63,265 nucleotides of DNA from an uncultured Vampirovibrio sp. (GTDB lineage: Bacteria > Cyanobacteriota > Vampirovibrionia > Gastranaerophilales > Gastranaerophilaceae). The stretch covers positions 1-63,265 of the forward strand of contig CAJTWU010000007.1 of assembly GCA_910579975.1 (NCBI GenBank), written 5' to 3'. Under the pieces are notes generated by a model that was given only the letters and a program-made list of their open reading frames with translations, ran no database searches and was not told the origin of the DNA. A program made the translations under genes and the position numbers. This document shows positions 24,275 through 31,674 of this stretch, piece by piece. Positions within the stretch are counted from its first letter, which is position 1. Every line of letters begins with the position of its first letter.

Positions 24275-25339
24275 ATGATATTTTTAAGAATAGCTTTATT
24301 TCTTTTTTTATTTTCTATGCCTTATGTTTACGGGATTGAAGAGGTAAAGCTGGACATAAAAGATTTGAGGGAAGTTGATGCCTCATCACAAACTTCTTAT
24401 CTTTTAGAAGAAGTTTTAACCAAACATTTTGACAAATCTCCGGTTGAGACTGTTCATTTGTTTGGATATTACAGAGCTGCTTTTGATTATGAAGATGATG
24501 ATTTAACCTATGGTTTCAGTTCTATGAGTGCCGGTATTGACGGCGACTTTAAGGATGGTAAGACTCATTATGAAATGCGTTTTAGATTTAATCCAAAACA
24601 CGATTGTTCATTTTTGCAATATTTCCCAAGTAATATGTATATTGCAAACACTTCTATACCGCATCATACTGTTGTGCTTGGGCATACAAGAACACCAACC
24701 GGATATGAAGGAGGAAAATCTTTAACCACACTGCCTTTATATGCATACTCCCAAATTTCAAGAAATTTCGGGAATGTGAGAAAAGTCGGTGCACGTGTTA
24801 AAGGTAATTACGATTATATTGAATATGACCTTGGAGGATATAGTTCTGATGTTTATTTTACCAGCTTTTTTCCTGGTGCTGAGTTTGCCGGATGGGCTAG
24901 TATTAAACCTTTAGCGAAACTGGATAGTGAAAAATACGGTGTTTTAAAACTTGGAGGCGGGATTACCACCGGTCAAAGACACGGTGATTACTTTGTATCA
25001 GGTGCTTATGCCGGTTATGAGCGCCAAAAATTTTCTGCTGATTTTGAATGGGCAAAAGCAGATGGTTATAACGGTGCCCGAGGTTTTTCGTCAAATAAAG
25101 CAGAAGGTTTTTATACAACTCTCGGGTATAAAATTACTCCAAAATTACAATTAGTAACTCGTTATGATCAGTTTAAGCCAAATGTCGATTTGTCCGTAGT
25201 TAAAAGAGAATATTCAGCAGGTATGAATTACTTTATCAAAGGTCAAGCTTTAAAAGTAATGTTAAATTATATTTTTTGTCAAAATAATACTTCTAAAGAC
25301 TCTCACAGAATACTTTTGGGTACGCAAGTACTACTCTAA
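24275..25339 (+). CDS. outer-membrane beta-barrel (porin O/P-like)
   Basis: The start at 24275 gives a signal peptide MIFLRIALFLFLFSMPYVYG. The mature protein (about 335 residues) alternates Tyr/Phe/Gly-rich strands and loops, ending in a barrel strand. It resembles phosphate-selective porin O/P-type barrels, but the solute is unknown. The predicted transcription start is at or next to the ATG. Its stop overlaps the convergent CHAP-like gene by 4 bp. Confidence 0.7.
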   Translation: MIFLRIALFLFLFSMPYVYGIEEVKLDIKDLREVDASSQTSYLLEEVLTKHFDKSPVETVHLFGYYRAAFDYEDDDLTYGFSSMSAGIDGDFKDGKTHYEMRFRFNPKHDCSFLQYFPSNMYIANTSIPHHTVVLGHTRTPTGYEGGKSLTTLPLYAYSQISRNFGNVRKVGARVKGNYDYIEYDLGGYSSDVYFTSFFPGAEFAGWASIKPLAKLDSEKYGVLKLGGGITTGQRHGDYFVSGAYAGYERQKFSADFEWAKADGYNGARGFSSNKAEGFYTTLGYKITPKLQLVTRYDQFKPNVDLSVVKREYSAGMNYFIKGQALKVMLNYIFCQNNTSKDSHRILLGTQVLL

Positions 25340-25995
25340 ACCGGAACAAACACTGCGCTTGGTTTTCTGATATTTCTTGTTATACCATCTGAAACAGCTC
25401 TACCGTCACCGGTTGAGATTTCGACATGACCATATTCTTTGCTATATCCTTGTGCACCTTTATTGAAAACTAATATGCATCCGGCAGGTAAATTTTTGTA
25501 ATCAATGCTTGAAACGGATACTTCTTTGAAATTGTCATTATTTCTTAGTATGGATGTCATTTGATATCCATGACCTCGTTGTCCGTTGCTCAATCCGGTA
25601 CGTTCAAGTGCATTATTTACATATCTTGAGCAGTAATGTGTAAATCCAACTTTGTGATTAAGTGCATCTTTTGCCAGCTTATTTCCTTTGCTGGAATTAT
25701 AGTCGCTAATGTTTATACTGCTTTTTTTCTTGTTTTGATATTGGAAAGTATCACCAACGCTGAAGTTTGTATTAAAACTCATTGGTGTTTGGTTCCATAA
25801 ACTACCTGTATTTATGTTATTCCAATTAAACGTAGGCATTTGGAACGAAAAATTTGTTGCAAAATTACCAAAATTAAATAATGATGGGCTGAATAAAGAG
25901 AAATTGTTGAAAGAAAAACTATTAAACGGCATAAACAAATTGTTTAAGCCATAGCTGCAATTATTAAAGAATGTGCACATATTAAAAGCAGTCAT
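25336..25995 (-). CDS. CHAP/NlpC-P60-like protein with Phe/Asn-rich N-terminus (copy A)
   Basis: The 219-residue protein has no classical signal peptide. Residues 1-80 are extremely rich in Phe, Asn and Ser. A shared DYNSSKGN linker (about 98-105) precedes a papain-like amidase domain: candidate nucleophile Cys122 in THYCSRYVNNAL, LPAGCILVF (169-177), His190 in EYGHVEIS, and an Asp197. It may cleave peptidoglycan or act as an effector. It is paralogous to the next gene, and each has its own RGCAATT-N14-TACTTTATA motif. Confidence 0.6.
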   Translation of the reverse strand: MTAFNMCTFFNNCSYGLNNLFMPFNSFSFNNFSLFSPSLFNFGNFATNFSFQMPTFNWNNINTGSLWNQTPMSFNTNFSVGDTFQYQNKKKSSINISDYNSSKGNKLAKDALNHKVGFTHYCSRYVNNALERTGLSNGQRGHGYQMTSILRNNDNFKEVSVSSIDYKNLPAGCILVFNKGAQGYSKEYGHVEISTGDGRAVSDGITRNIRKPSAVFVPV

Positions 25996-26011
25996 TAGTT
26001 CTCCTTATATA

Positions 26012-26041
26012 TATAAAGTATATACACAAGATTTAATTGCC
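26012..26041 (-). promoter_or_regulatory. alternative promoter motif (copy 2)
   Basis: On the minus strand: GGCAATT (26041-26035), 14 nt, TACTTTATA (26020-26012), 17 nt before ATG. Confidence 0.6.
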
Positions 26042-26066
26042 TTTTTGTGTTACATTTCTTTACATC

Positions 26067-26639
26067 TTAAATCGGGATAAAAACAGCACTAGGATTTGTA
26101 TCCAGTGTTGTTGATATGCCGTCCGAAATTCCAGTTCCATCACCTCTGGTAAATTCTGTATGACCGTATATTTCATCAGGATCTCTTGTGCACTGGTCGT
26201 ATACTAAAATACAGCCGGCAGGAAGTGTATTTACATCGAGTTCTTTTGTAGATATTTCTTGAAAGTTAGGATTATATCTTAGCGTGTTTGCCATTTCATA
26301 AGCGTGCGCTCCTGTGCAAGAACCTAAACCCGCTAAAGAAATCGCTTCCTGTACAAATTTTGCACAATAACCAACTTCTCCTACTGCTCTGTTTTCAGCT
26401 ATAGTTACTAATAAATTTCCTTTTGAAGAATTGTAATTATCAAGAGGGGATGATTTGCTAAAAGTGTCAACATTTGAGTTTGTTGTAAAAGTAGGTGTAT
26501 TCCATATATTTTGAACAGGTTGTATAAAATTGAATAAAGGAAAGTGAAAATTTTGAAAACAAAAATTTGGGATAAACATATTGTTGAATCCATAGTTAAA
26601 GTAATTGGTGTTAAATTGTCCAAAACCATTAAAAAACAT
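26067..26639 (-). CDS. CHAP/NlpC-P60-like protein with Phe/Asn-rich N-terminus (copy B)
   Basis: The 190-residue paralogue of the neighbouring gene has a shorter Phe/Asn-rich N-terminus (1-45), linker DNYNSSKGN (67-75), candidate nucleophile Cys92 in GYCAKFVQEA, LPAGCILVY (139-147) and His160 in IYGHTEF. The two share the order Cys - LPAGCILV - GH - GDG - SDGI and a PSAVF[VI]P end. They arose by tandem duplication and have diverged strongly in the N-terminus. No lipobox or Sec signal is visible. Confidence 0.6.
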   Translation of the reverse strand: MFFNGFGQFNTNYFNYGFNNMFIPNFCFQNFHFPLFNFIQPVQNIWNTPTFTTNSNVDTFSKSSPLDNYNSSKGNLLVTIAENRAVGEVGYCAKFVQEAISLAGLGSCTGAHAYEMANTLRYNPNFQEISTKELDVNTLPAGCILVYDQCTRDPDEIYGHTEFTRGDGTGISDGISTTLDTNPSAVFIPI

Positions 26640-26662
26640 CTAAACCTATTTTCCCTTATTTA

Positions 26663-26692
26663 TATAAAGTAGTTTAGGTTAAAAAAATTGCC
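26663..26692 (-). promoter_or_regulatory. alternative promoter motif (copy 3)
   Basis: On the minus strand: GGCAATT (26692-26686), 14 nt, TACTTTATA (26671-26663), 24 nt before ATG. Confidence 0.6.
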
Positions 26693-26706
26693 TGTTTTAT
26701 CGGTGT

Positions 26707-27192
26707 TTACCAATCTAATGAGCCAAAATCTTTATATTTCTTAATGTAATTTTGATGAGAACTAATTATTTTTTGGTAGTTATTTTTTTCTTTCGGTGAA
26801 GAGGCTATTTGTGCTTCATAATAAATAACTTCTTCTTTTAACTTGCGGATTTTTTGTTTTAAAGCTTCATGTTTTAAAAATATTTTACCAAAATATCCGC
26901 AATCATCATTGATTAATGATATTGCAGAGTTTGGAAAGTTTCTGCAAGACTCAGGCATGTTTGGATGTAAGCATTGGTTGTCTGTGTTCAAATATTTACA
27001 GGTATAGAATTCTACATCCGGTATTAGATTTTGAACTTTTTTTACATACACTTCGTTAATTGATAAAGCTTTATAAATATCCAGCGGCAGATAAAAATCC
27101 TCGACAGGTTGTATTCCATCTCGTATAATATTACCATTGTACGCCGGTATAAGTTTACAGCAAAGTCCGCATTGGTTACAAAAGTTACTCAT
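26707..27192 (-). CDS. YkgJ-type Cys-cluster protein
   Basis: The 161-residue protein starts MSNFCNQCGLCC, the CxxCGxCC signature of the YkgJ/UPF0153 family, with further Cys at CKYL, CLHP, ESCRNFP and a later C. It probably binds zinc or an Fe-S cluster. The C-terminus is a charged helix. The start at 27192 is chosen because TATAAT (27204-27199) ends 6 nt upstream; the longer frame would begin inside that box. Function unknown. A second YkgJ-type protein is at 42895. Confidence 0.72.
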   Translation of the reverse strand: MSNFCNQCGLCCKLIPAYNGNIIRDGIQPVEDFYLPLDIYKALSINEVYVKKVQNLIPDVEFYTCKYLNTDNQCLHPNMPESCRNFPNSAISLINDDCGYFGKIFLKHEALKQKIRKLKEEVIYYEAQIASSPKEKNNYQKIISSHQNYIKKYKDFGSLDW

Positions 27193-27269
27193 AAATATAT
27201 TATACATAATTTATAGGATTACAGAAAGAGAAAAATAATATACTATTAAATAAAATAAGGAGAAAGAAA

Positions 27270-27659
27270 ATGAAAAAGACACTTACTGTTCTTGGTTTGG
27301 CACTTTTAATTAACAGTGCAGCTTATGCAGATGGAAATGCTTTTACGCCATTAAACTTTAATGATACAGCGTATAAAACAAATACTTCATACACATCAAC
27401 TCAATCAGCCAATGTTGTTTCTGATACTGAAGCTGTGGGCAATGGAAACATCCAAAATGCGATTTCTCAATTGGAAAATGCTCAAGTGGATATCAGAAAT
27501 GATTTGTTAAACTGCAAAACAAAATATGCCGATGTCGATGCTCAATATAAACTTATTAAAGCTGAAAGAGCAGCTTTGAAAAAACAAACTAAAGCTGTTG
27601 AAAAGCGAATTAAAGAAATCGATAAGGCAAAAGAAAAAATTAGAAAAAATATGTTATAA
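27270..27659 (+). CDS. secreted coiled-coil protein
   Basis: The 129-residue protein has signal peptide MKKTLTVLGLALLINSAAYA. The mature N-terminus is Thr/Asn/Ser-rich and the C-terminal half is a Lys-rich coiled coil. SD AAGGAG. Function unknown. Confidence 0.65.
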   Translation: MKKTLTVLGLALLINSAAYADGNAFTPLNFNDTAYKTNTSYTSTQSANVVSDTEAVGNGNIQNAISQLENAQVDIRNDLLNCKTKYADVDAQYKLIKAERAALKKQTKAVEKRIKEIDKAKEKIRKNML

Positions 27660-27660
27660 G

Positions 27661-27687
27661 AAAAAGCGGCTTTCTAAGCCGCTTTTT
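27661..27687. terminator. bidirectional terminator
   Basis: AAAAAGCGGCTT-TCT-AAGCCGCTTTTT between two convergent secreted-protein genes. Confidence 0.9.
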
Positions 27688-28008
27688 CTATTTTGTTCTC
27701 TGTTGGAACAATTGCGGTGCACCCGTTTGGTTGCAAACCCCAAATTGGCAGCTTGAGTTGTAACTGTAATCATCTTGTACTTGTCTAAAATTTCTTAGTT
27801 CTGTTTCAGGAGTTTTGACTTTTGCCGGATTTAGTCTTGCTTCTGGAGTACTTGAGAACTCTTTAATATTAGATTGGGGTGCATAAGTTTGCTGCATTGG
27901 TTCACGGCTGAATTGAGCGATACAAGCAGCACCCTCTCCGTCAATAGGACATGCTGCAAAAGCAGGGATAGAGGTTAAAATGAACGATAATATTAAAAGT
28001 TTTTTCAT
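27688..28008 (-). CDS. secreted Cys-containing small protein
   Basis: The 106-residue protein has signal peptide MKKLLILSFILTSIPAFA, followed by four Cys in two pairs (CPIDGEGAAC near the start, CQFGVC near the end) that could form disulfides. The body is Pro/Gln-rich. SD AGGAG lies before ATG. No family recognised. Confidence 0.6.
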   Translation of the reverse strand: MKKLLILSFILTSIPAFAACPIDGEGAACIAQFSREPMQQTYAPQSNIKEFSSTPEARLNPAKVKTPETELRNFRQVQDDYSYNSSCQFGVCNQTGAPQLFQQRTK

Positions 28009-28153
28009 ATAGGAGTTTCTCCTTTCATTTTTATTGTAATAGCCCGGGCGGACTTTTCATTAGCATTTTTGGCTAGTACTTTTCCACTAAATGTAGGATT
28101 TGTAAAGTTTTGTAAAATGATAACATATATTTGAAGGGTGACGGAGGTTAATT

Positions 28154-29353
28154 TTGTACGCCTATAGAGAGCAAACTCAAATTAGACCATTGCATGCAGT
28201 TCCACAAAGAAAAAGAACTGCTCCTCCTCGTGTTGTACAGAAAAAGAAAAAAATAAAGAAGCAAAATCCTCTTGTATATTTATTTAGACTAACTTTTTTG
28301 TTTTCCTTCTTTTCGTTGTATGCAATATTTGTTCATCCTACGGTATATAATTGTTTGATTAAACAGGTTTTTTTCCCTGAAAAAATACCTACTGTAACAG
28401 GCTTTATAAATACTATGAATACTCAAAATCCTTGTTACAGAACAGATGTAGATTTATATAGAATTGCTAACCCTGTAACAAATTATATTCATAATGATAT
28501 GTTTAATAATGAACTTTTGCTTACTCCTACCATTCAAAAAGCTCATAGTGAAGTTACTACTATGTATCACACAACCGAAATTGCTCCTCTGAAACAGCAG
28601 TTAACAGGTTTAATGGCGCAATATCCTTCTATCAAACCTTCAATTTATGTTTGGGAATATGAACAAGGGCAATACATTGATATCAAATCTAATGAGCTTT
28701 ATCCCGCTGCAAGTATTATCAAGCTGCCTGTTCTGGTAAGAATGTTCAAATCTATTGAGTCCGGGCAATTTAAACTTAATGATGAAATGAAAATGCTTGA
28801 GCAATATCGTTCTTCCGGATCCGGGAATATGCAGTACGGAGCGGCTGGAAGAAGTTTTACTATGAATTATCTTGCAAAGGTTATGATTGAGGATTCTGAT
28901 AATACTTCAACAAATATGATTATGGCTAAAATGGGCGGTATGGATGATGTTAATATTGGCTTAAGAGATTGGGGTATTTCTAAAACGTATATTAGAACCT
29001 GGCTTCCTGATTTGAATGGTACAAATAAGACAACTGCTTATGACATAGCAAAAATTCTTTATAATCTTGATAATCCCGGATTTTTGAATATTAACTCGCG
29101 TGAGTCAATTATTGACTATATGAGTCATGTTAAAAACGACCGTTTAATACAAGCAGGACTTGGAGAAGGTGCTTTGTTTATTCATAAAACAGGCGATATA
29201 GGAACAATGCTTGGCGATGCCGGTATCGTTTATGCACCAAACGGGAAAAAATATATTATTGTAATTCTTGCTATGCGTCCACATAACTCTTATCAAGGAA
29301 AAGAGTTTATTGTTAAAGCCTCAGAAATGATTTATAAAGCTATTGCAAATTAG
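28154..29353 (+). CDS. class A beta-lactamase-like serine hydrolase, membrane-anchored
   Basis: A TTG start fits the GGAGG at 28143-28147. The 399-residue protein has a cytosolic basic head, one transmembrane helix (about 41-61) and an extracytoplasmic serine-hydrolase domain: SxxK S187-K190, SDN 248-250 and KTG 345-347. In the omega loop the Glu166-equivalent of class A beta-lactamases is Leu284 (LxxLN instead of ExxLN), so efficient beta-lactam hydrolysis is unlikely. It may be a peptidase, an esterase or a penicillin-binding-like protein. Confidence 0.78.
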   Translation: MYAYREQTQIRPLHAVPQRKRTAPPRVVQKKKKIKKQNPLVYLFRLTFLFSFFSLYAIFVHPTVYNCLIKQVFFPEKIPTVTGFINTMNTQNPCYRTDVDLYRIANPVTNYIHNDMFNNELLLTPTIQKAHSEVTTMYHTTEIAPLKQQLTGLMAQYPSIKPSIYVWEYEQGQYIDIKSNELYPAASIIKLPVLVRMFKSIESGQFKLNDEMKMLEQYRSSGSGNMQYGAAGRSFTMNYLAKVMIEDSDNTSTNMIMAKMGGMDDVNIGLRDWGISKTYIRTWLPDLNGTNKTTAYDIAKILYNLDNPGFLNINSRESIIDYMSHVKNDRLIQAGLGEGALFIHKTGDIGTMLGDAGIVYAPNGKKYIIVILAMRPHNSYQGKEFIVKASEMIYKAIAN

Positions 29354-29799
29354 AGTTCTGATGTGCAGTTAGGACATCTTTTTGCTTGAATAGGAATGCA
29401 AGTGAAGCAATAAGGACATTCTTTTGTTGTTGAAGCTTCCTCAAGGGCTTCTTCTTTACACATTTTATCTTTTAGTGTATTAATTGCTTTAATTATTGCA
29501 AAAATTGCACATGCTACAATTAAGAAACTAATTATTGTATTTATAAAAGCACCATAATTAATTGTTACAGCTCCGGCTGCTTTCGCTGCCTCAAGAGACG
29601 GATAACTTGTATCATAAGGATAAATTTGAAAATAAAGATTTGAGAAATCAACTTTGCCTAAAATCAACCCAATTGGAGGCATAATAATATCTTTTACCAA
29701 AGAGTCAACAATTTTTCCAAATGCAGCACCAATAATTATACCGACTGCCATATCGATTACATTTCCGCGTAGAATAAATTCTTTTAATTCTTTAAACAT
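29350..29799 (-). CDS. mscL: large-conductance mechanosensitive channel with zinc-ribbon tail
   Basis: The start at 29799 (MFKELKEFILRGNVIDMAVG) follows AAGGAG. The first transmembrane helix with the pore-lining GIIIGAAFGKIV and the second helix (about 82-104) are clear. After the usual charged helix the 149-residue protein ends in a CPYCFTCIP...CPNC zinc ribbon, which classical MscL lacks; zinc-ribbon tails occur in some anaerobe MscLs. It vents osmolytes at hypo-osmotic shock. Convergent 4-bp overlap with the beta-lactamase-like gene. Confidence 0.92.
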   Translation of the reverse strand: MFKELKEFILRGNVIDMAVGIIIGAAFGKIVDSLVKDIIMPPIGLILGKVDFSNLYFQIYPYDTSYPSLEAAKAAGAVTINYGAFINTIISFLIVACAIFAIIKAINTLKDKMCKEEALEEASTTKECPYCFTCIPIQAKRCPNCTSEL

Positions 29800-29849
29800 A
29801 ATAAACTCCTTTTGAAGTATGTTAACATTGTTTAAAAAATCTTGCAATT

Positions 29850-30821
29850 CTACGAATGTCTTCTAAAATAGGATATTCTGCTTGATGAATTAATTGTTCC
29901 GTGAAAGATATCGCCGTCTACGTATTTTATGTCTTTATTAAATAGTAGAATTGATTTTAAAACTATATTTGCATAATCCAATAAATTCTGATCTGACTCT
30001 AAGAATGCAAAAGCTGATTTTGGTTTTATGAGTTTTTTAAATTCATCTAACACATCCCAATTATATGGGTGAGTTTGATACTCAGAAGCAATATTTTTAA
30101 CTAATAAAGTGTTATAACTATCTCCTAGTTGAACTGAAATTTTCTTTGCATTTTTTTCTGCAAAGTATTCTTTTAAATTAGTTAGTGCATACAAGCCGTT
30201 TGCAGGAGGGATTACTGCATTAACGATTTTATCTAAAAATATCGGTAATTTACTTCTAATCAATGCATTCATTGGACCGACGATGACTTCGTTAGGAGAA
30301 TAATTAGCCAAATCATTTTCGAATATTTTTATGCTTCGCTCTTCGCCGCAGTTGCTGCAAATATTATTAAAATGAGCAGCATGAGAAAATTCATGCAGAT
30401 AAGTATGTAGAAAATGTTTTGTGGTTGGATGGAAATTTCCTTGAGCTTCTTCAAGTTCATTTTGTGCGGTTAAATCTGTAAATTCACTATAATCAGCATT
30501 TATACAAACAGCATCTTCTTCTTTTAGATAAATACCAAGAGGTTTGTCTTTTAATACATCATTTAATGGGCAAAATACAAAAGCTTTAGGTAGTTTAAAC
30601 CCTGCTTTTGTCATTATTTCTGCAATTTGTTCAACGCACCAGGCAACGGTGTTACACCCTCCAAACTCCGCATCAATGCCATAACGCGTTTTAAGTCTTT
30701 CTGCGATATTAGCATGTTCATATTGATCCATTCTTCTTACTGCATTGATTTCAGTAGATGTTAATCCTTTTTTGAAATTTGGAGTTTGTGTTTGTTTGTT
30801 AAACTTAGATGTTATTTCCAT
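29850..30821 (-). CDS. putative zincin metalloprotease-like protein (HEFSH), unknown
   Basis: The 323-residue protein has no signal peptide. H143-E-F-S-H147 within HTYLHEFSHAAH is a classical HExxH zinc site, and a CSNCGEE pair follows. YFAEKNAKK, about 70 residues later, could provide a third ligand. The N-terminus MEITSKFNKQTQTPNFKKG is disordered. It is not a member of a family I can name; it may be a toxin-like or housekeeping zincin. Confidence 0.55.
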   Translation of the reverse strand: MEITSKFNKQTQTPNFKKGLTSTEINAVRRMDQYEHANIAERLKTRYGIDAEFGGCNTVAWCVEQIAEIMTKAGFKLPKAFVFCPLNDVLKDKPLGIYLKEEDAVCINADYSEFTDLTAQNELEEAQGNFHPTTKHFLHTYLHEFSHAAHFNNICSNCGEERSIKIFENDLANYSPNEVIVGPMNALIRSKLPIFLDKIVNAVIPPANGLYALTNLKEYFAEKNAKKISVQLGDSYNTLLVKNIASEYQTHPYNWDVLDEFKKLIKPKSAFAFLESDQNLLDYANIVLKSILLFNKDIKYVDGDIFHGTINSSSRISYFRRHS

Positions 30822-30836
30822 TTTTTGAAACCTTTT

Positions 30837-31487
30837 TTATTTCTTTCCTCTAAACCAATCTGAATTTTCCGGCCAATCATTTTTTATCCATTCTCTACAA
30901 TCTTTAAAAACAGAATCTTTTTTCTTTTGGCATTTACCGTGTCCAATTGCAAATTGATTTCCATTTTTTTTGTAAATTGAAAATGAGAATATTTTTCCTT
31001 CCCTTTCATAATAAACCTCAACATCAGAAAACAACTGTCCCTCTTTATAGAATTTCCCGCTTATTTCATTTCCCCAAAGGTCCTTGTTAGTTTTTTCTGT
31101 TATTATTCCTTCTTCAAATCTTCTAGTTTCAATGTTTTTAAAACCAGAGCCTTTTCCATAATCATTGGTACTTCTTTTAAGTTCTCCAGTGAAATTTTCT
31201 CCGGTTGATTTATTAACAAGAACGTTATTTCTAAATTCTAATCCTTTTTTGTTCAATAGTTCTTCAAAGCTTATTTTAGGAGGTTTTTTAGCTATCATAA
31301 CTGCAACATAAATACCATAAGCAGCTGCAATAGCTCCAAGTATGCCTAAAATAATTTTCCCTGTTTTTGGCTTTTTATTATATTCAGTATTTGGATAAAT
31401 TGGGCTGTTCATTGTTTTGGGAGTAACATTGTACGGATACTCTTTTGCCTTAAAGGTATTTGCAGAGATAATCGGATTAATTTTCAT
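30837..31487 (-). CDS. single-pass membrane protein with MORN/YwqK-like region
   Basis: The start at 31487 follows AAAGGGTG and gives MKINPIISANTFKAKEY. The 216-residue protein has one transmembrane helix (about 45-67, after a Lys/Pro-rich stretch) and a C-terminal domain of short Gly/Lys/Phe units (FTGELKR, ISGKFYKEGQLF) that recall MORN or YwqK repeats. TTGACA with TTAATA 18 nt downstream lies about 50 bp upstream. Function unknown. Confidence 0.5.
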   Translation of the reverse strand: MKINPIISANTFKAKEYPYNVTPKTMNSPIYPNTEYNKKPKTGKIILGILGAIAAAYGIYVAVMIAKKPPKISFEELLNKKGLEFRNNVLVNKSTGENFTGELKRSTNDYGKGSGFKNIETRRFEEGIITEKTNKDLWGNEISGKFYKEGQLFSDVEVYYEREGKIFSFSIYKKNGNQFAIGHGKCQKKKDSVFKDCREWIKNDWPENSDWFRGKK

Positions 31488-31674
31488 AACACACACCCTT
31501 TGTAAAAAGTTGGATATATTAGGTATTAACCTATAAATCTTCCTGCTTGTCAATATATAGAATGTAGCTAATAATTACCACTACTTGTACAGAAATCATG
31601 TTTGTGAGAAGATAACTCTAACTGGGATAAACAGTATAAATAGTAGTACTAATTTGATAAAGGAAACAAAGAAA

